Position numbers and translations under genes: made by a program. Under the pieces are notes generated by a model that was given only the letters and a program-made list of their open reading frames with translations, ran no database searches and was not told the origin of the DNA. Of a stretch of DNA of 64,000 nucleotides, positions 1 through 13,579 are shown piece after piece. The number at the start of each line of letters is the position of its first letter. Position 1 is the stretch's first letter. This stretch comes from Tubulanus polymorphus. Its lineage: Eukaryota > Nemertea > Palaeonemertea > Tubulaniformes > Tubulanidae. Where the stretch lies: positions 7,171,001 through 7,235,000 of the forward strand of contig NC_134028.1 of NCBI RefSeq assembly GCF_964204645.1, given 5' to 3'.

Positions 1-1021
1 TACATACTCCAACTGACCTTGGAAATTGGTGCTACTAAATACCGACACCAAGACTAACCTTTGCTTTATTTTAACCAGAAATTAGCTAACGCAAGGGCCA
101 ATAGTGTCGGGCTGATACCGATCAACATACATTTGACTTCTTCATATCATTTCTTATTGATTATCAAATTAGATAATATGTTAGATTTATACGCCCTATA
201 TTTTGAATTAATAGACAGATTATTAGTCCATGCCAGCTAACCATAGTTTCTGATTACTTACCAGTCGATAGTGATTGCGATCGAGTCGTATCATCAATAC
301 AGAAATTTTACAGATTTTTTTTCTCAAGTAATTTTTGATTTCTTCATTCTAATGTTTGCTGTTTTGAAGTTACATCGGCCCCTGATTGTATTGGTCCAAA
401 AAGTGGCATGTGTGACCATCGATCTTTTAGAAATTATATTGTACCCCTCTTCCCTCGTGTTGTGTTCCATCCAAATGGCCTGCTGCTCACACAGGAGGGG
501 CTCGTATTTGAAGAAGTTTGGGGGTGAACTGTAGCTTAGATCACCCAGTATCCCTGGTACTATATATATAAAAAGAAAAGATATTCAAAAAACTTCAAAA
601 TCAAAAAACATCCACCTGCCACAGGAGGGTAGCACGTTACTGACTTAAGCAGGCACGTTGGACGCATCTTTTTATTGCTGCGGCCAAATACCGATTCTGG
701 ACAAGCCCTAAATATTGCCATGGCGAGTTTACTTAATTTCTTCAAAAACGTGGTTTTCAAAGAAAAAAAGCGTAAATTATTTGTTGCACTTCCGAAGCCA
801 CTGTTAAGTAAACCCCAAGCTTGATGATAATTGACTCCGAGCCTGCACTGGGGATAGTCACATTTGATACTGCATGGTCTCTATTAACACTAACCAACAA
901 CTGCGCTGAGCAGATCCGCTTGAATGGAAGGGTTACAAGCCCACACAGTCACAGACCTAAACATTACTATATGTTATGTGTAAATGTTATTGAAGTTGTC
1001 TATCATTGATTTCTGCTTTAA
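1..1021. other. Upstream flank, no gene recognised
   Basis: AT-rich sequence upstream of CEP131 holding only short open frames with no recognisable domain. The last stretch before 1022 ends in a pyrimidine-poor TTTAAG that could be the acceptor of an untranslated exon leading into the CEP131 start at 1040, but I cannot place the promoter. Confidence 0.5.
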
Positions 1022-1039
1022 GGAGATTGGAACGAGAAT

Positions 1040-4000
1040 ATGGCCGGAAAGAATACAAAATCTAACACTAACGATATGGCTCTATCGTTGACTGGAATGC
1101 CGGTTACATCAGTCAAAAGACCGAACTCGTCGCGCAGTTCAGTTTCAGGCTCCGGCAGGTTGAAAGAAAAATCTTCATCTCTGGTAAGAAAACGAATCGA
1201 TTACTGGTATTACCAATCTAAACGCAGTTCAACAGTTTGGACTTTGAAACTTAAGATTTGACCCGAGCGTTAACTGATCAGAAATGAGTGAATTTTAACT
1301 CTGACTCACAACTGTGTAGTCGGTAGCGTGTCTGTGGTTTAGTTTCACAATCGGATTAAGCCCATCCGATTATAAAAGCTTAGGCCTACCACCAATGATA
1401 AGGTAGCTAACTAACAACTTTGGAACTGGGTCAAGAATTTTTATCGCTTTTTTCGGGCATCATTTATGGTCCCGCTTATTTTCATTCAGACATCTTTGAA
1501 CATCCAACAGTCGTCTAAATCTAGCGCGGCAGCAGGAGACAGCAGCAAAAAACATATTCGCAGTAAGTAGTTTGTATTTTGTCTCAATTGTGAAATGTGT
1601 GTACGTTCAACGATCGGTAGTTAATCGCAGAGATTTTATTATTTTCAGCCAGCAGCCAAAATCTCGGTTCAATGACACCGGATAACTCAACGCGCAGAAA
1701 TACGGGCAAACTTGATGTCATGAATGATACTACTAGGTACAGTTGGCGTTTTCCAATTGTCTAGAAAATAATGTACTTTGTAAGGTGATGTTGGGCGCTT
1801 CAGAGTTGAACTCTGGCTATCTTCTTCTAGTGAATTTCTGAGTTCTATGGAATCCGATTCAATAATGTCAACTGAAAGTTAAGATATCAATGTCGGTCCG
1901 TATTATCATTAATGTCCCATATAGTTGTAAAATTGTCGGGGTAATCTAAGATTGGCAATCTCTAATAACAGTAACTGATTCATTTATTTTCAGTGATGAT
2001 TTCCTGGCATTGTTTGAAAACAGCGTTCAGCCGAAAATCAAATCGAAACGTCCTCAACCAGGCGCCATGTCATCTTCTGCACTTTCGCGCAAACTCCACT
2101 CATCCAAATCCACAAATTCTGTAAGTGACATTAAGTCGAAGTTTAGGTTTTTAGCCCGCCTCTATTTCTTCAGTTGAAGGAGTATTCATTTGTCAGTTTG
2201 TCTAATGATCAAGTTCATCTTATTTGGATTGCTTTGGTGATAAGTTTTGATATTTTGTTCACACCAAACTTGAGGTAACCCCATAAATCATGTCTCGTCA
2301 ATTTTGTAGTGCCACACGATTTTTAGTTGGATTCACTGGACGAGTATTTAATCTCTGGTATTGAATCATGTGAAAACATGTAACTATGCTCGACATAAGA
2401 GTATGCACTACCCAAATATTTGGCCGATCAGAATCTGACAGCGCTTGTCGGTATGGTAGATTTTGGAGATGCCTCCTCGATCAAAGAGGTTGTGTTGCGG
2501 CTGACCCTAAGATAATCAATACTTCGAGTGGGAGACTCCAGAAGAGGAAGAAATTTGATTGAAAAATAAATAATTTAGGCCTATTTTAATCTTTATTCTC
2601 GTTTATTTAATTGCAGAAAACTGTCCTCACTTCGAATGTCTCTCAAAAATCCGGTAACAAGAAATTTCAACACAGCGTTTTCCAACCGAACAGCGCTCGC
2701 AGTACCAGCTCCGTCGAAACGGATTACATCGATGCGTCGCCTAGCAACAGTCACCGTGCGGTAGGAACGACGCATGGCAACGAATGTCAGAATAACGCGA
2801 CAGCGAACACGCTGAGTCCGAGCATCGCGAATAACATGACCTCGCAGGCGATGTCGCCGACGTTGAAAATGCCTTTCACGGACATCGAGAACGCGTATCA
2901 GAACATCAGACATGACAAAACGCCGGTGAACCTCGTGAAAAACGGAAGCCACAACAGCAGCAGCAGCAACAACGAAGCCGCCGAAAACTACATCAAACGC
3001 GTGAACATGGCGGCGACGCGGATACAGCGGTGGTACCGATGCGCGTCGAGGGAACGACGCGATCGACGCAGCAACGAAACCGCGATGAAACAGCTGTTCG
3101 ACGAGAAACGAACGCGAATGCGCGAACAACGACGATCGCAGCAGATGTCGCCTCGGTCGGACGCCGAGGACAGACGGAAACATCGAGAAGAGAAAGCGCA
3201 GAAAGCGAGACAACAAGCTATAAAGGTTCGCGTTGAGTTGGATCCACGGTTGTAATTTCATTTTGAATTTTTCAGGCCCCCTACAACTGCTTGATTTCAG
3301 TAGGGGCTGAGTATGGTGTCTGCATGGGCGGATCTAGCCTAGGTTTCTGAGTACTGCTCAGCTGTGGCGAAGGGCACCTATATCGTATAGAATTTTGAAT
3401 TTTTAGGGCTCTGAGATGCAATGTTAGCATGTTTGGGGCATAAAATCTATAGTCGTCTATGCATCAACAAAATGAATTTGGCATTTTGACCTGTTAAATG
3501 AAATAGTATTAATAAGTTTACTATTTCGATTATTCAAGTTGACCATTTCAATGACTTAATCGACCAGAACTTGAACAATGGAAGGGCATTTCAATCGTGA
3601 GTACCGCTCAAGCAGTAGCAGCGGTAGGCTGGGTCCGTCCCTAGTCAGGCATTTGCTGCGCAAATTATTTCTACGCAATGTTTTGGTATATTCTTTGTGT
3701 CAATTTAGGAATTGCAGCAAAGACAATTAGAGAAAGCGGCTGAAACTAAACTGAAAGCCGAAGAAGATCTGAAAGCATTGAAAGAGGAGGGTAAACTCGG
3801 TCGAAGTCGCAACAACAATTCAAAATCCAAGTCAAAAAAAGACGAAAAACCGCGGATTAACAAGAATAATTTAGTCGACGATATGGGAGAGGTCGATTCG
3901 ATAAAGAGCGCCGAAGAATCGCGCGCGATGAATCAACTGCTTAATTACGAACAGGTGAATATTTCGATCGAGCAGTCGCTCGTTGTTTTGCAAGGTTGCG

Positions 4001-7000
4001 CAATATCTCATCGACAGTTTTCTATTGATCTAGAACAACGGCGCAGCGGCTGCGGTGGCTGAGGCTAGTGGCGACATCGCGGAATCGAGCATCTCGAAGG
4101 CTACAACGCTCTCCGACTTGATGGACACATTGAAAAAACTGGAAGAGGATGAGATGCTCGACCCCAGCGTGAATGTTGATCAGAAGAAAAAACGAAACAC
4201 GGCTTGGGGTACGTCGTTGTCGCTTTTAGTGTAATAGCTTACGTTAGTAAGAACTTTATGATTCCTGGTGAAAAATCCATAGTCTAATTACGGGCAGTTT
4301 TCACTGCTAACAGTTATTACAGGCTAATGATTTGTAATTACGATCGATTGTTCGTCACATTCAGAATTAGAAGAATTTTATGTCCAAACAAAAAAATTGC
4401 ATTCAGTCATGGTGGCCACTGAACTGGAAAACCTGGAAACTCAGGGAATCAGAAAAATCTCGAAAAAATCAGTGATAACTCATTTTACCAAAAACAACCT
4501 GGAAAATTCAGGGAATTTGGATATTTGATATCGACCACATGTTTCTTTATCAATACATGATTCACTGAAGAATGAATGAGTTGTAACATTAAACCTAGCA
4601 ATTTCTCTGATTTACTCAAGGAATTTTGTTTAGTCACGTGGAAAAATCAGGGAAAACTCAGGGGATTTGTAAGTGGGCGGAAAGTGGTCACCCTGTTAGT
4701 ATTGCGATGATATAAGAGGATCTTTAATAATGAAAAATCCACCGAGAAAAACTCTTAATGTTTGATTGTTTTCGTAGATGACCTCGATAAAACGTTGTCG
4801 GGCAGTGAAGAAAATGATTTCCTGTCTCCGAGAAAACTCGCCAAGCATAACTCTACGAAACCCGACGTCGTCGAACCTCAGCTCATGTCCGATGAAAAAC
4901 TGCGCAGCATTTTCAACTTCCTCGACGAGGTCGACCGCGTCGACCGGTTGACCGTCGTCGAGAACCAGCTCGGTGCCGGTTGCCACGACGACCTGGAGAA
5001 ACCGCCGTTATTGTTGCCGTCGAGCGAGGAGCTGGCCGACATCGAACAGGCGACATCCGCCGCGAACGAGGTGACGGCAACGGTTTTAAAACAGCGGCTC
5101 GAACTCGACGAAAAGAAGCGCTCGGTTACGATTTTACAGAAAGCGCTGGTAAGAATAACATTCAATACTAAACTCCTTAACAAGTAGCTGACACTCTAGG
5201 CAATGCTATCAGGCGACTGAGTACACCGCTGTTGTGAAATAACCATATGCTAGCTAATTGATAATGCTAGCTGATTGCTAAATGATCGATAAGCCCTCAG
5301 AGAATGGATGTATTGGACATAAAGATATGCCCAAAAACCACTACTAATTGAGAGTACCGGTAGTTACTATTCAAGAGCTCAATTACTCACAGAATGCGAA
5401 CCATCCCGATAAGTTTTTGCAAAATTTTGACCCTGAAGTTTAGCTAACTTAGTTATTCGTGAGCGTGATATCAGTGTTCAATTCTATGGTTACATTTCAG
5501 AATCAGCAAAGAGAGCTGACAATTCGACACGCGAAGGAAACGGAAAAAGACATGAAAAAACGTCTGTCCGTGCAAAAGGTCGAATACGAAGAAACGATAA
5601 AACGTCACCTATCTTTCATTGATCAGGTAGATAAATCGATGCGTCATTTCTTGTATTTATATTTTGCGATAGAAAATTGATAATAATGATTTCATGATCA
5701 TTTTTAAGCAAGAGTACCCACAATAATTGTGATAAGTGTCATATATTATTAGTACATGTATAACATTTAACCTCTAGCATGTATCTTTTTAAGTTTTATA
5801 TCAGCATGGGCGTTATCAGTTCTCTCCTTGTGAGATGTGACCTTGGTATTATTACTGAGGAGAAGAAATTATGAACTGATTTAGAGTAATCATCGCTCGG
5901 AATTAGATTTCAAAATTGCTTCTTTATACGCAGTTGATCGATGATAAGAAGATTCTCAGCGAAAAATGCGAAAATCTCTTAAAAGAACTGAAAACGATGG
6001 AGAGAAAGTTCTCCGAGAAAATCAAGCAGATGGAAGAGTCGTAAGTGATGTAAACCGTAGAATATCAGTCGCTTTCATTTTAGAAATTGTCGATTTTCAG
6101 ATGACAAATGTTGTTATTCCTTCTAGGCACGCGGTCGAAATGAGTAAAATCAAGGATATCAACGCGGCGGCCGAAAAACTCAGACGCGAAAAATGGATTG
6201 ACGAAAAAACGAAGAAAATAAAGGTACTGGTTTATACGCAATAGTTAGTGAATATAGCCACTAAATTTCATACATATTTGAAGTGTATATATTTTCTTAC
6301 AGTTAAAATAATCAAAGTTGTAATGCCAGTAGTTTGTTAGTTGCATCTATACCACGGTCCGGTGTATCGTTAGTTACTATTATTTAACTTTTTAAAAGGT
6401 GCTGCAATCTTTCACTAGAGATAAAAACATACTATGAATTACATCAATACATGGCAGTGCAATGTACTAGCAAAGTCCATCACTGATTTATACACCGCAA
6501 GGTGGTGTAGACAGACTGAAAGGGTTGAAATAAAGATAAATCTTTAATGTGAGTCTGAAAATATGATAATTGTATTGGTATTGTAGGAGATGACCGTGAA
6601 AGGCTTAGAGCCAGAAATTCAACGATTGATCGCCAAGCATAAATCCGAGATCAAGAAAATGAAATCGATACATGAAGCCGAGTTGTTAGAATCGGACGAA
6701 CGCGCCGGACAACGATACGTAAAAATGACCGAAGAATTACGAGATCAGTTGGCGATGGAAAAAGAGGCCGCGTGCGCGCGAGAACGAGAACTAGCTAAAC
6801 AAAGGTACGTGCGTCACGGGGCCGGCGGACGCAATTTGAGATCGGTATGACCAGAGGATTAGTGGAACTTCCGAAAGTGGGAAGTGTCACCAGCAAGCGC
6901 CATAAGTACCAAGCCCGGTGGGGGCCTCCCCCAGAGAAATGTTTGAAAATTAGATGCTCATAGATGCATTTTCCTGGCATTTGTACCATAAAATTTCACC

Positions 7001-10000
7001 GACGTTGAACGAGAATTTGGGAGGAAATTGAAAATAACGAATTAAGGTGGATCCGATTTGGGAAGTTATTGGCCGGTTCTGTGTCACACCAGAACCCAGT
7101 TCCATCCTTTCGTGCCAGGTTTTGCTTGGCCCACACAAAAAGCTTCTATTTCACTTTCACTTATTTCGTACATTTTAATGCATCTTTACACAAATCAAAG
7201 GACAAAATGTACATTATTGAGGTTCTGCAGGGTGTGCTGGATACAACCAGATGCAACTATCCACTGGGGCTGGATATAGCAAATCTTTCCCATATATCCA
7301 TCTGCAGTCAGTATCATAAATGAACCATAAGTAATTTCTGCTAAAATGCTCCGTTGTAAATGTCTCATCCTGTTGGCTGAAAATCGTAAATCCAATGCCC
7401 CAGTTTTGTACCGATTTATCGTAGGTACGAAAAACAAATGCAACAAGAAGAAGAAGCGTACCAGGCGCAAAGACGGCGTATGTACAGCGAGATACAGGAG
7501 GAGAAAGACCGTCTGGCTCAACAAGCGATACGTCAGAGAGCCGAAATCGATAAACTACAACGCCAGTTAGAGGATACGCACACACATTCGGTCAGCGCGA
7601 TGAAAGCCGAGTACGAGAAAGCTCGAGAAGAACAAGAACGTCGCCATGCCGTAAGTTTGGACTATACTACTTATTCTGTTGACACCTCGGGACTAAGTTG
7701 AATATTTCACTACGTAAACCTCATACTCATGCATGAATTGTTGACTGATATGAATTTTCTGTTACATGATATGATTACATTTTGTGGGAGAAATATTTCT
7801 TTTCGATAGTAGGATATCAAAAAACTTTTTCTGACCGCTTTATAAAAAAATGTTGTGTTGGTCTGGGGGGGGGGGGGGTATTGTATTGCATGTATTTTTG
7901 GAATCCAGCAGTGAAACTGTAATTGATATTTCAATTAATGGTTCTAATTGCTAGGGTTGAAGTTTATACTGACCTTAGATTTGCAATATTTCTACACATT
8001 CAAAAACTTTCTGCCCTTGTTGGTGATCATCACCATTCTGTAAGTGGTATTAGAACCAGTTTGGGTCCTGTTTGCAACGACAACTCAACGCTTTCTTAAG
8101 TCTCGTGTATCGTGTTATTATGACTGATGGAACTAATTGAAACGGGCTCCTAGATCTATTCTGAAACTGAATCTCTGACCATTGCTTGAAAATCTCATCT
8201 TCTTAGACGGAGACCAAAGAACTGCACGAGAGGCTGCGCATCGAAAAGGAAGCATGGGAGGCGAACTACATGAAAAAACAGGAGACGTGGCTTCTGCAGA
8301 AAGAGAGAGAACTGAAAGAGAACGTGCGGAAAGATCGCGATAAAGAGATCGAACTCGTGATCGGTAGATTAGAGGATGATACGATAGCTGCAAGAGAGGA
8401 GAGTGAACGAGTCGCCGATAATAGAATCAAGTAAGATCATAAATCATAACTAAAAATCATGAAGTTGTAGGTATTAAGGTGTCGTATCTATCCTACGAGT
8501 TTAGTACCGATTGGTTGAGAAATGATGGAGTAGTAGTAGAAGTTCAGCTTGCTGTTTTGAAAGCGGGAAAATAGAATATAGAAAATAGAATAATGATAAT
8601 AATAAGAGGAATAACAATAGGCTTTTCTGCGATAAACGGAAACCCTAATGATAATTCATTTTCTTAAATAGCACTACTAATTCGAATTAAACGCTGATAT
8701 CATTATAAGATATTGAATTTTGAGTTATGTTCTTAAATCGAAAATACCTGTACATGTTTAGTGCTAACGTGAACAAGTAATGTGTCTATCATAAGTTTCT
8801 GACATGCATTTGTTGAGTAGATGAAATGTTCCTATGAAATCCAGACAAGTTTTCAAGTTAGTTTTGAATTTATTTTCGTGTGCCTTTTTCAGGAGGATAC
8901 GAGACAAATACGAATCAGAAATGAGTGAATTAGAACGATCAGAACGGCAAGCGATGGAAAAATATAACGAAATGAAGGTATGTAATGGTTAGATATCTAC
9001 ATCTATAATTTCACAGTGGAATCTTTGGCTATGTATTTGAAGAAAACTTAAATTGAGTATTTTAAGGTTTTATTGCTGTTGTTTTTAAGGCCAAGTTGAC
9101 GGAAGTTGAAGGCGAAAATGAAAGATTGAAAGTGATTATCAAACAAAAGGATCAGGAAATAAAAGACGCTAAAAAGGTTTGTCGGTTTCTTAATTGAATT
9201 CATGAAAAATAATTTAGATATACCAGGGAATAATAGTTCCAACATCCATTTTTGGGGCCCTGTCTTTGTGTGTTATGTTTGAATGGTTGTTTTGTTTTAA
9301 TGTTTGCTCCATCGAATACAGCAAATTCAATTAACCTTTTCTGGATAGATGGTGGCCTCCAATTAACCCTTTCTGTGCTGACTAATCAATACCCTATAGT
9401 GCTGGAGATAATTTGAAAATTTTGAAAAATTCCACCCTAGTGTGTTGAATAACGGGAATAACTCTATAGTGCCTCTACACTGCGGCGCAGTGTATCGTTA
9501 GTTACTAGTATTTCACCATCATTAAATAGAGATAAAAACTAATTACTAATTACATCAATACACCGCAGTGCGGTGTACTAGCAAAATCAATCACATTCAT
9601 TCACTGCACTGCAGTGTAGACGCACTGAAAGGGTTATACCGCAGACACAGAAGGGACAAAACTAATTGATTAATCAATCGAATAAAAACGAAAAATATTC
9701 CCAAATTAAAATCAGTTCTGTCATCAGTGATATCATCGGGATTTAAATGAGGCCTCCATCTTTACGGGATGATGAGCTTTTACTCAAAGCCAGTATTAAT
9801 GAAAGAATTCATCTGTAAATTTGTGAAATACCGATTCAGTCTTTTTCGTTTATAGTCGTCGGAGAAACTGCACTCGGAACGCGACCACGTGTCCGACATA
9901 ATCCGTCAGGAGTTCGCCGACCGAATCGTCGCCACCGACGAGGAGAACAAACGCGTCAAGAACGAAATGTCCGAACAGAAGGCGAAGCACCGCATCGAGC

Positions 10001-10764
10001 TGGAACGAGCTAAATCCGAGATCGAAGTCATACAGAAAGCTAAAGAGGAGGAGATGGAAGAAGTTCATAAAAGGTTCGTGTATCATTCGGAATTATATCG
10101 GCTGAAATGAGATGAATCCTTAACCCTTTCAGTGCGTCTACACCGCAATGCGGTGTATAAATCAGTGATAGATTTTGCTAGTACACCGCACTGCGGTGTA
10201 TTGATGTAATTAGTAATTATCTCTCTTGTAAAATGGTAGCACCTGTCAAACATAGTGAAATATTAGTAACTAACGATACACTGCGCTGCGGTGTAGACGC
10301 ACTACAGTGGTATTCCTGTTATTCACGAACGCCAACAAAATCCTAGAACAGTAATATTCAAGCTCATAGAGAAATATGTTTACTATGTCAACTTTCATAG
10401 TCGTCATTTCGTTATACCTTTGTTATCCCCGGGCTGGCGTTAAAATGAGCTTTGACTGCATGATTCGTGATTAACGATTAAATCTAAAAGTTCTAAAAAC
10501 CAAGTATGTAATTGGTAGAGAGAGGCGCTGTGAGTGTCTTACTCAGGAAGCTTCTGTTATGTACAGGGTCGGAACCCTCGACCTGGCATACCACTGCATG
10601 TCATTCCATGTGAACTATTTTTCTATTTCAGGGTAAAACAGGCGATATTGAAGAAAGAGGACGTAGTAACACAATTACGTCAGCAATATCAGGCAGCCGT
10701 GAAAAGAGCCGATCATTTAGAGGGACTTTTAGAACAGCAACGAAAACAATTACTTAGGAAATGA
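1040..10764 (+). CDS. CEP131: CEP131/AZI1 centriolar satellite and ciliogenesis protein
   Basis: Joined exons: 1040-1183, 1490-1562, 1649-1736, 1994-2120, 2617-3225, 3709-3954, 4034-4208, 4778-5148, 5501-5626, 5934-6040, 6127-6223, 6587-6804, 7425-7650, 8207-8430, 8893-8977, 9090-9176, 9856-10073, 10632-10764. All junctions are GT-AG, the phases agree, and the total is 3354 nt (1117 aa plus stop), close to the vertebrate length. Landmarks: an early DDFLALFE motif like the vertebrate one; an IQ calmodulin-type motif near residue 275 (ATRIQRWYR); then coiled coil to the C-terminus, with strongly conserved blocks such as KRHLSFIDQLIDDKKILSEK, GLEPEIQRLIAKHK, RDKEIELVI and AAVKRADHLEGLLEQ. Vertebrate CEP131 sits in centriolar satellites and the transition zone, binds PCM1 and BBSome factors, and supports cilium assembly. 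The ATG at 1040 is the first in frame with the conserved N-terminus. Identification is firm; small exon-edge errors are possible. Confidence 0.96.
6343..6521. mobile_element. Palindrome-studded MITE, copy a (CEP131 intron 11)
   Basis: Most diverged of three related elements inside CEP131. It keeps the inverted ends (CTATACCACGGT... / ...GGTGTAGACAGAC), the shared GTGTATCGTTAGTTACTA tract and a right end followed by TGAAAGGGTT, as in copies b and c. Non-coding. It is in the same orientation as copy b. Confidence 0.7.
9468..9626. mobile_element. Palindrome-studded MITE, copy b (CEP131 intron 16)
   Basis: Inverted relative to copy c. The ends AGTGCCTCTACAC and GTGTAGACGCACT form terminal inverted repeats. 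The interior holds short palindromes of the TACACCGCANTGCGGTGTA type. No coding potential; probably a non-autonomous DNA element or foldback repeat. Confidence 0.8.
10131..10303. mobile_element. Palindrome-studded MITE, copy c (CEP131 intron 17)
   Basis: Best-preserved copy. The terminal inverted repeats are 17/17 identical (10131-10147 with 10287-10303, reading AGTGCGTCTACACCGCA). Three 19-bp palindromes of the form TACACYGCRNTGCGGTGTA lie at 10139-10157, 10182-10200 and 10277-10295. No clear target duplication was found. Confidence 0.85.
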
Positions 10765-10985
10765 ATCGTTGAGAGAAGGGAACAGATTCAGTTCCATCGT
10801 TGTGTCGGTCTAATCGGGCCGTCGACCCATTTTCACAGTTGTGTGGGTTGATTTCAATACGGGCTAGCAATCTTTAGTCTGAAAACAGTTGTAAAGTCAA
10901 TAGTTGTCAGTGGAATTCGATGCAAAACTTTATTTATTTACTCAGTATTTGGTCACAATCTTAGATTTCTGTGGTATCCTAATGG

Positions 10986-11213
10986 AATAAACACCGAATT
11001 AACCGTATTTGGTTTCTTTTTTGTGATACTCATGAAATTGCTCGGATTCTCCAACGTCAGCCTCAGATTTTAATGTTTTAGTATAATATTATTTTAGGCT
11101 TGTTAGAAAATGGTTGATAATATTGTATTATCTGTAATTTGTAAATATGTAGAATGATAGAGAATTTTGTGCTACTGTTTGATGATGTACATGTACAAAT
11201 CTAAGTGAATAAA
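10986..11213 (+). terminator. CEP131 polyadenylation signals
   Basis: Two canonical AATAAA hexamers, at 10986-10991 and 11208-11213, lie 0.2 and 0.45 kb after the CEP131 stop codon in an AT-rich 3' UTR. Either or both may be used; the second is followed by a T-rich tract. Confidence 0.6.
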
Positions 11214-11428
11214 TATTTATATTAATTTCGTAATTATGGGATTTTTTTATTCGCCGATCAAAATTTTGGATGTTTATGGAAAGTTTTAGTGATCTTGACT
11301 TGTATCAAACCTGGGAAGAAGTATGAAGAATTGAACCTGAAGGCAAACGCACAATGTACAGGGAAACCCGAAATCACAGAAACATCGTCAAACTGAATCA
11401 AACAAGTTTGATCTTGGTTGTTTTCTGT

Positions 11429-11656
11429 TAAGCCCAATGCGCAGGACCCAGGGACAGGGTACAGAAACGTGTTTCCGAGCGTTTCCAGTTGAGAACGTTA
11501 ACGAGATCAAACAGGTTAATTAACTCGTTTCCATGTTTACCTTTATCGTGTTTATCGGGATTTAATGCACATGACACTGGGTAACGTCTGTGTAACGTGT
11601 CAGAAACACGTTTCTGTCATCGGTTTCCGTGTCGTGCGTCGCGCGCGTTGGGCTAA
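11429..11656. mobile_element. Small inverted-repeat element (probable MITE)
   Basis: The ends TAAGCCCAATGCGC and GCGCGTTGGGCTA form a diverged terminal inverted repeat. The interior contains further inverted GAAACGTGTTTC-type motifs and is locally GC-rich. It lies in the spacer between CEP131 and GPD2. No convincing target duplication. Confidence 0.45.
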
Positions 11657-11779
11657 AGAAAATTCTTCACTGTAGACCCAAGGAATATTCATTCTAGCCT
11701 AAAGTACGAGAGCATAACCGTTTACTGCATCCATCGCCCATGACCATCCGAATACCCGTAGTAGGCTATCAGGGCGGCT

Positions 11780-12232
11780 GTAGGGTTTAATTAAGGAGGG
11801 GGAGCAGGTAAAGTTAGGGCACATTTGATGAATAAGGGCATCTAAGCGCTAATACTTCGCGCCGCAGGTGCGAAGCCGAAGTTTGGGGGCTCTCCCCCAG
11901 AAAATGTTCTAAATTTGATGCAATCTTAGAGCTATCTGGGCTTTTCTGGTGGCACCTTGGAGCCTTTGCGAATCCTGTATCTTAGACATGTATAAATTAA
12001 ATACCCAAAGATAAGAGTCGAAAAGGAAGAGTGGCTAGCCCCCCCCCCCCAGTGAAAGTTACCGGAAAACATCAACTATATTTTTGAAACACCGAATTAC
12101 GTATGGTTTTAGTTTTATTTAAAAATTTACTTAAATAAATAAAAGATAAAAAACAAATTTTTTTAGGGCACCTTGAAATTTTGAGGGGAGCGCTCCCCTG
12201 CTCCCCCACTTGAATCCGCCCCTGGATATATG
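11780..12232. repeat. Degenerate dispersed repeat
   Basis: Contains a GGGGGCTCTCCCCCAGAAAATGTT stretch that recurs in altered form near 6918 and 20535, and ends in AATCCGCCCCTGG, like the inverted ends of the CAGGGGCGGATC elements at 20924 and 46126. Probably an old member of that group. The edges are uncertain. Confidence 0.35.
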
Positions 12233-13579
12233 TGGATGCACCTAAATTTTGATCACCAAACCTTCATAAATGAAATCAACTCGGGGGCCATACCTAGTTT
12301 AAAAGGACAGTTCTATAGGATATAACAATTGTATTTTACTAATTAATAATCATATTACGTATAAGTAGGGCCCTGCAACTCGGGACCAGTACAGCAATGG
12401 GTCCATTGAATGGAGCTGAAAAACTGAACGAATTTGACGTGAGGTCAATCGTAGTGCGGAAAATGACGAGTGATGTTACAAAGCTTTAAACGGTAAAAAG
12501 CGGTATATACGACCACATAGTCTATTGATCCTGAATACTCCAAAAATGTAGATTAAAATTTGTAAGAATTACGAACTTTTGAATGGGATGAGCAATAATT
12601 AAAGTTGAATTATCGGGAAGACGATATCAATGTTTATAATTTCACCAGCGCGCATTGTTGCATTAACTTCATAAATGAATGATATCATGAAAAAGTTTAT
12701 TATCAGCTGAGTTTATCGATATTTTACTTTGTTTCTATCTTAATCCAATCTAGAGATATGCACGAAATGGAAAAAACTAAACCGGAGAAAAATATGGATA
12801 AAAAATTCAACAATGCGGACCCGGCGGGTACACAAAAAATGGCGTCTGGAAACTGTAAAAAGGCTTATTGGACCATCAATTTCCATGATTTAACTGAAGT
12901 TATACCTTAAAAAAATCAATGCACCAACAGACAGAAACGTACGTGAAAACAAACATTGTAAAAAACTTACTTTATTCAGGCCTCAATCTCTATACTATCA
13001 TGTCATGGATTGATTTATAATAATATGTAAACCGTAAAATTCATGAAAAAACCGAAACGTGACTTAAAAACATTGCACTAGAAATATACATCAACTTTCA
13101 AATAAATCAGTTGGTCTATATATCACATCTATATCCTGAGTGGAATATTTGAATACGTAGGCTATACATATAACAAACAAGTTTATATTTTTGCGTGGAG
13201 AGATATTATAACGACAATAACTATTTTTTCATAGCGCCGACACACGCACCCAGTCCCAGTTTTTGAGTCTCCATGGACTCTAAAACGAAGAGTCCATGAA
13301 CGAAGAGTCAATGTTCGTTTTAGAGTCCGTGGTTTATTTTAACAATGGAATCAACTTCTCTGAAATCCGGGACCCGGTCACAAATAGATGAATACCGTAG
13401 AACTTACATAATTCATATGACTATAGGGACTGCCCGGATTTCTTTGAATTAAGCAAAGTCCGAATTATGAATAAGTGTTTATATGGAACAAATATTTCTA
13501 TCCGAATTTAGTGAAAATCCGAATTAAGCGAGTTCTGCTATAAAAACCAGAACAAAAGTTTGTCTCAAAATCAGACTTC
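12233..13579. other. Intergenic spacer between CEP131 and GPD2
   Basis: The two genes are convergent, so this spacer holds the 3' UTR of GPD2. A TTTATT at about 12970 reads as AATAAA on the - strand and is a candidate GPD2 polyadenylation signal. A short inverted pair of TTTTAGAGTCC motifs lies at about 13260-13330. No gene seen. Confidence 0.5.

Noticed and set aside
2593-3261. 222-codon Arg/Val-rich frame on the - strand
   Set aside because: It is the exact antisense of CEP131 exon 5, whose GC-rich codons leave the opposite strand open; the + strand reading has the conserved IQ motif.
7195-7585. Two overlapping - strand ORFs (109 and 123 codons)
   Set aside because: They run over CEP131 intron 12 and exon 13 antisense and show no domain or conserved pattern.
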